DNA from: Bacillus massilinigeriensis
Lineage (GTDB): Bacteria > Bacillota > Bacilli > Bacillales > Cytobacillaceae
Direction: 5' to 3'
Length of the DNA: 64,000 bases
Assembly: GCF_900117315.1 (NCBI RefSeq)
Contig: NZ_LT630337.1
Span: forward strand, 3,816,348-3,880,347
A model generated the notes under the pieces. That model ran no database searches. It had not been told where the DNA came from and worked only from the letters and a program-made list of their open reading frames with translations. Positions 60,412 through 64,000 of the stretch are shown piece after piece. The position numbers were made by a program, and so were the translations under genes. Within the stretch, counting starts at the first letter, position 1. Each line of letters begins with the position of its first letter.

Positions 60412-61947
60412 TTAATTTACTCCTCTAACATATGGATTTTCAACATAGGCGCAAGCATCTGATAACCTTTTCAAAAGCCCCATGCTTGATAGTCTCTGTT
60501 CGAGTCTAATTGCGTTTTCAGAAAATGCCTCTTGATCTGCATCTCCTTCTTCCCACAATGACTTAGCTTGACGGTCACCAATTACAAAACCATATTTATC
60601 AAATAAACAATCTAGAAATTCTTGAAACTCCATTTTGTTACTAACATTACTTAATACTAGTGCCTTCAATAAAGTATCTGTGGGGGCATACCTTAGTCTT
60701 CTACTACTTCTTTTTGAAACTAAACCGATTTCTTTCCCCCATACTCTATGGAAGTTTTGAACATGTTGTTTGTGTCTTATTGCAACTTTTTTAGAGAGTT
60801 CTTCTAATAAGCCATCTGGGGTTGTTGCAGATGCACCTTCTAAGTCTTTCCAATAGAAGACATTTTCGATTAGCCCTTTTGCTGCTTCAAAAGGTTCATC
60901 AGATGATTCCACCTGCTTCCAAGCATCGGTATTCTTCATTCCCAAAATATACTCTTCGATTGCTTGTTTTGATAGGTTATTGTTTTCTGAGTATGAATTA
61001 GCAGCTAAATCCCGAATTATTGTTTTTTGTGGTGCGATAATTTCTAAAACGAAAGATGTTTTTTTGTTGTTACCTAATACCTCTTTAGACCGATTAATAA
61101 AATAAATTAGAAAATGCAATCCCGTGATATTTACCAAATGCGGGAAAACATCATAGTTAGGCATATTACATTTAAAAAGATTTAGCCAATCCTCTGATAA
61201 CAGGTCATATTCTGGTAAACTTGCAATTGGTAGATATCCACCATCTCGTGGTTGCCCACTAAACCGTTCAACACTTGGTTGAAGTTTTGCAACAAGCCTA
61301 TTGAGTGGTGATTTCCCTTCCAGGATTTTTTCCCCTAAGTGCCTTAGGATTTCATTTTTGTTAGAACTTCTTGATAGCATTAAATAAAGCAACTCACCTG
61401 TTCGCCCAAAAAATCTTCGATCATTACTAGTATTCGACCCTGTTACTCTTACATCTTCATATAAACAATCTGGACCATAGGGGAAAATAAACTGAGAACT
61501 CCACCTCTTATTATTTTCTCCTTCAATTGTTGTTGTTTGTAAAAACTTAATTATATCTACAAAATCTTGAAAATTAGGAAATCTACCTTTTAAATATGAA
61601 AAGTCTGCTGAATCTAATCCGCCCTTTTTATCGTTCATTTCTTCAATCCACTTTTTCCATTGTTCATTATTATCGTTTTCATATTCCTTCTCAATTATCT
61701 GCATCTGAGGATTATTAAATAAAATATTTCTTAAATACATACGGGAGTATGCAATATATTTTAGGGTGTTATAATTATCTTCCTGGAATGCCCGACCTTC
61801 GTTATATTCAGATTGAAGAACATTCAAAAATTCCATGAGACAGAGCCATGGTGTTTGCTCATCATAAAGACGATGGCCCCAGATAGCCTCGTCCACCCAC
61901 ATTCTCGGTGAATCGATACCATTAGGTCTTGGTAATCTATCAATCAT
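60412..61947 (-). CDS. Second gene of the putative defence operon, unrecognised 511-aa protein
   Basis: A 511-residue soluble protein beginning MIDRLPRPNGIDSPRMWVDEAIWGHRLYDEQTPWLCLMEFLNVL. Mostly helical with aromatic-rich segments (FIFPYGPDCLYEDVRV, FFGRTGELLYLML, FPHLVNITGLHFLIYFI); no Walker motifs, zinc sites or catalytic signatures that I recognise. Its ATG overlaps the stop of the ATPase gene (ATGA) and its stop abuts the next start, so the three are translationally coupled. By position it corresponds to the G component of FGH-type restriction modules, but this is an inference from gene order and size only. Confidence 0.65.
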   Translation of the reverse strand: MIDRLPRPNGIDSPRMWVDEAIWGHRLYDEQTPWLCLMEFLNVLQSEYNEGRAFQEDNYNTLKYIAYSRMYLRNILFNNPQMQIIEKEYENDNNEQWKKWIEEMNDKKGGLDSADFSYLKGRFPNFQDFVDIIKFLQTTTIEGENNKRWSSQFIFPYGPDCLYEDVRVTGSNTSNDRRFFGRTGELLYLMLSRSSNKNEILRHLGEKILEGKSPLNRLVAKLQPSVERFSGQPRDGGYLPIASLPEYDLLSEDWLNLFKCNMPNYDVFPHLVNITGLHFLIYFINRSKEVLGNNKKTSFVLEIIAPQKTIIRDLAANSYSENNNLSKQAIEEYILGMKNTDAWKQVESSDEPFEAAKGLIENVFYWKDLEGASATTPDGLLEELSKKVAIRHKQHVQNFHRVWGKEIGLVSKRSSRRLRYAPTDTLLKALVLSNVSNKMEFQEFLDCLFDKYGFVIGDRQAKSLWEEGDADQEAFSENAIRLEQRLSSMGLLKRLSDACAYVENPYVRGVN

Positions 61948-63770
61948 TCAAATTCAACCTCCACTGGACGGGTATAGAGCATCCCTTCGTTATTTAATCG
62001 AAGAAGTTCTAATACAAGTCGGTCCGAATCATATTCATCAGCACCTTCTAATTTTCTACGAGCTTCTAGTTGATTTATTAATCTACTTTTAAATGCAAGG
62101 AGGTCCTCATAACATTCTCTAGAAAAACTTCCGGGAAGTTCTCCTTCGGCTACTCTAGAAATAAACTCATATCTCACCAAATGTAATTTAAGGCTTACTG
62201 GTCTTATTTCAGGACTTAAGGACATTTTAACCGAGAACAGCGGTTTCCCATTTTCAAGTGTAATATCTACACTCTCTCCTCTACTTGGTCTAACAGATAT
62301 CCTAGATTCAAAGACCCTACTAATTTTAGATTGTGAATGACTTCCTGAAGTTGATAGGAAAATCCCATCAGTATCCTTAGTAAGTAATCCTGTTGATATT
62401 CTGTTTATGCCTTTTACTAACCTGGATAAAATTTTGGGCTGAACCCTTTTTTCATTCCCTAGTCTTCGATAAACACTCTCTAGGAACTCCCCAGCATACT
62501 TGAAGGTAGTTAGATCCCATATTTTAATCTCCTCTACATCATTATCGTCAACAGAGAAAAATAATCTTTGTCTTTGTGACCTCAATCTACCTATAAATTC
62601 CTGGCTTTCTTCTTTATCTACATCGCCCTCTAGGTATGATTTTTGGTGCGCTTTAAATGTTTCATCTGCACCATAATAAGTATCAGATAGCATATATTTA
62701 TCGTATAAGTTAAATAATTCCGGGTCGTCGTTTCCATAAATCAACATATTATCGATAAGATTATTACTTTCAGTACCAATGCCAAAACGATTGAGAATTG
62801 AAAATATTTCGGTCTGTTCTCGCCTTCGTGGATTCAAATTTTCTCCAAATATATTTCTATAAATACTTGCTTTTGAAGCTGTATTATCTTCTAATATTTT
62901 TGGGATTTGATTACAGCTCATTAGTTTATCTTTTGCCTCAGGATGGCCCAATATCATATTAGAAACCAATAACAAAAGGTGCCTAATCGGTATATGTACC
63001 TCATTCAATTCACACAATTCTAGTAGGTTTATTAATCTAGACTTAAGAACAGTATTTTCATCGGTCCCTTTCAAACGCTTCCTATTCTCCCAAATCGGAC
63101 AAGTACTTTCTTTGTAAATACAATTTTCACACTCATTCCAACCTGGATGCTCAACCACAGAATTAACAACTTTTTGGAAGGTCCTCGCTGAGTTGGTTCT
63201 ACTTAAATTTATTAACTGCAAGTTGTAATCAGGGTGTTCTTCCTTTTCGTTAACTAATAAATCCTCAATTATTCCCGTTACTTCAGCTACATCATATGTA
63301 TAATCGGCCTTTTTCCAAGCCTCAATAAGTTGCCCATCGTTCGCCGCAACAAGAAATACTTTATTTCCACCATTTTTAATTGAGTCGGCTAAATTATTAA
63401 TAATGTCCCTATCTTCTTCTGATAATTCACTTAGATCCTTAATAAAGAATATTGTCTTTTCTGGTAATTCCAATGATTTTATTGTGTCCCCGTTATCCCA
63501 AACTTCCTTTGAACCCCCGAGTGCAGTCCAGACTTCTCTACAATAGAATGTTTTCCCATCTCCAGCGGTCCCTGTAAGGATGATAGTCTTTGGATAACCC
63601 GAATGAAAATTTTCTATTAAATGTGGCAAGTATTCAGGTTCTACCTTAATCGGTTCTATTCCTTTTCTTTGTATAGAACGTTGGATAGCTTCGTCATACA
63701 TATTATCATTCCTTGGTATTGGTCCATATTGCCTAAGAAAGCTTACCCAATTAGATTTACTCATTGTCAT
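61944..63770 (-). CDS. First gene of the putative defence operon: P-loop ATPase with zinc-binding cysteines
   Basis: A 608-residue protein. ATG 63770 (MTMSKSNWVSFLRQYG) is chosen because GGGAGGTAAT precedes it; the frame is open to 63842. Walker A ILTGTAGDGKTFYCREVW (about residue 70), Walker B-like TIFFIKDLSEL, a following LVAANDGQL sensor-like segment, and a Cys cluster CENCIYKESTCPIW (about 190-205) likely to bind zinc. The C-terminal half is helical. The GDGKT P-loop and the cysteine cluster resemble DptF/DndF-type restriction ATPases, but I cannot confirm it. It opens an operon with the 511-aa and FtsK/HerA-type genes. Confidence 0.7.
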   Translation of the reverse strand: MTMSKSNWVSFLRQYGPIPRNDNMYDEAIQRSIQRKGIEPIKVEPEYLPHLIENFHSGYPKTIILTGTAGDGKTFYCREVWTALGGSKEVWDNGDTIKSLELPEKTIFFIKDLSELSEEDRDIINNLADSIKNGGNKVFLVAANDGQLIEAWKKADYTYDVAEVTGIIEDLLVNEKEEHPDYNLQLINLSRTNSARTFQKVVNSVVEHPGWNECENCIYKESTCPIWENRKRLKGTDENTVLKSRLINLLELCELNEVHIPIRHLLLLVSNMILGHPEAKDKLMSCNQIPKILEDNTASKASIYRNIFGENLNPRRREQTEIFSILNRFGIGTESNNLIDNMLIYGNDDPELFNLYDKYMLSDTYYGADETFKAHQKSYLEGDVDKEESQEFIGRLRSQRQRLFFSVDDNDVEEIKIWDLTTFKYAGEFLESVYRRLGNEKRVQPKILSRLVKGINRISTGLLTKDTDGIFLSTSGSHSQSKISRVFESRISVRPSRGESVDITLENGKPLFSVKMSLSPEIRPVSLKLHLVRYEFISRVAEGELPGSFSRECYEDLLAFKSRLINQLEARRKLEGADEYDSDRLVLELLRLNNEGMLYTRPVEVEFE

Positions 63771-64000
63771 ATTACCTCCCCCTCGTATATTATGTTTAGT
63801 CCCTTTTATTTGAGGACCGTAATCCCTACTTTTCCTGTACAAAATAAATCAAATTTCTTGGGTGTCCCGAGATATTTCTAGATAATGAGATTAGGATCAT
63901 TTGGGACAATTCTTTATCCCCCTGTGGGCTTAACCACATTTAAAGACTGTTTCTCAGTGTTCGTGCGGTGCTTCCTACTCGCAGGCTGTTCTCCCTGTTC
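63771..64000. other. Upstream region of the defence operon, no gene seen
   Basis: Presumed promoter region of the three-gene operon. AT-rich to about 63900, then more GC-rich (GTGCGGTGCTTCCTACTCGC) at the edge. No GACTATAGTC box, tRNA or ORF could be recognised in the visible part. Confidence 0.35.

Noticed and set aside
53322..63770. Firm naming as dptFGH
   Set aside because: Only order, size, P-loop type and C-terminal FtsK/HerA domain support it; no dnd genes visible and no profile search possible here.

Overview
The window looks like chromosome of a low-GC, endospore-forming Bacillaceae species (Bacillus/Neobacillus-like; genus not settled from sequence alone). Reasons: strong Gram-positive ribosome binding sites, TTG/GTG starts, a Spo0E-type phosphatase, a YvbJ/TcaA-like zinc-ribbon protein, BceRS-BceAB and the ywqB-ywqA / ssbB / ywpF / fabZ neighbourhood known from Bacillus subtilis.

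Layout. 1-24 kb: envelope and signalling genes (NagZ-type glycosidase cut by the window edge, a cluster of zinc-ribbon membrane proteins, a frameshifted lipoprotein, a complete Bce-type peptide-sensing/detoxification module with a recognisable BceR box, a very large surface protein, a PAS kinase/response-regulator pair, an EAL phosphodiesterase, a Spo0E-like phosphatase, a chemoreceptor and a DUF5067 lipoprotein). Nine copies of a 44-bp perfect hairpin repeat (here family A) punctuate this part, most of them directly after stop codons. 24-33 kb: a repeat-dominated zone with four copies of a ~240-bp REPIN/MITE-like element whose ends are inverted copies of a second repeat (family B), further half-elements, a REP-associated transposase (RAYT), an intact comM followed by a truncated RAYT, a decayed comM followed by a full-length RAYT, and several genes cut off exactly at repeat borders. 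33-40 kb: S-layer-like protein, LysM/NlpC-P60 hydrolase and a YknW/YknX-like pair. 40-51 kb: conserved Bacillus core (SWIM protein, SNF2 helicase, Xre regulator, ssbB, ywpF, fabZ) interspersed with tandem arrays (TTTATTCGCGAA, an 11 x 52-bp array, TTTATCCGCGAT), a MITE and a fabZ fragment.

51-64 kb: an accessory, probably anti-phage island on the minus strand. A P-loop ATPase (608 aa), an unrecognised 511-aa protein and a ~1,766-codon FtsK/HerA-type protein form a tightly spaced three-gene operon. Its architecture resembles the DndFGH/DptFGH-type restriction modules, but no dnd modification genes are in the window and I could not confirm the family. The large gene is broken twice: by an in-frame amber codon and by an IS3-family element; removing the IS between its terminal inverted repeats restores the frame. 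Nearby are an HNH endonuclease, a winged-helix-like protein, and a 76-aa Xre protein resembling restriction-modification controller (C) proteins, with two palindromic GACTATAGTC boxes in the divergent promoter region. This island is the best candidate for an undescribed system, although this copy appears to be inactivated.
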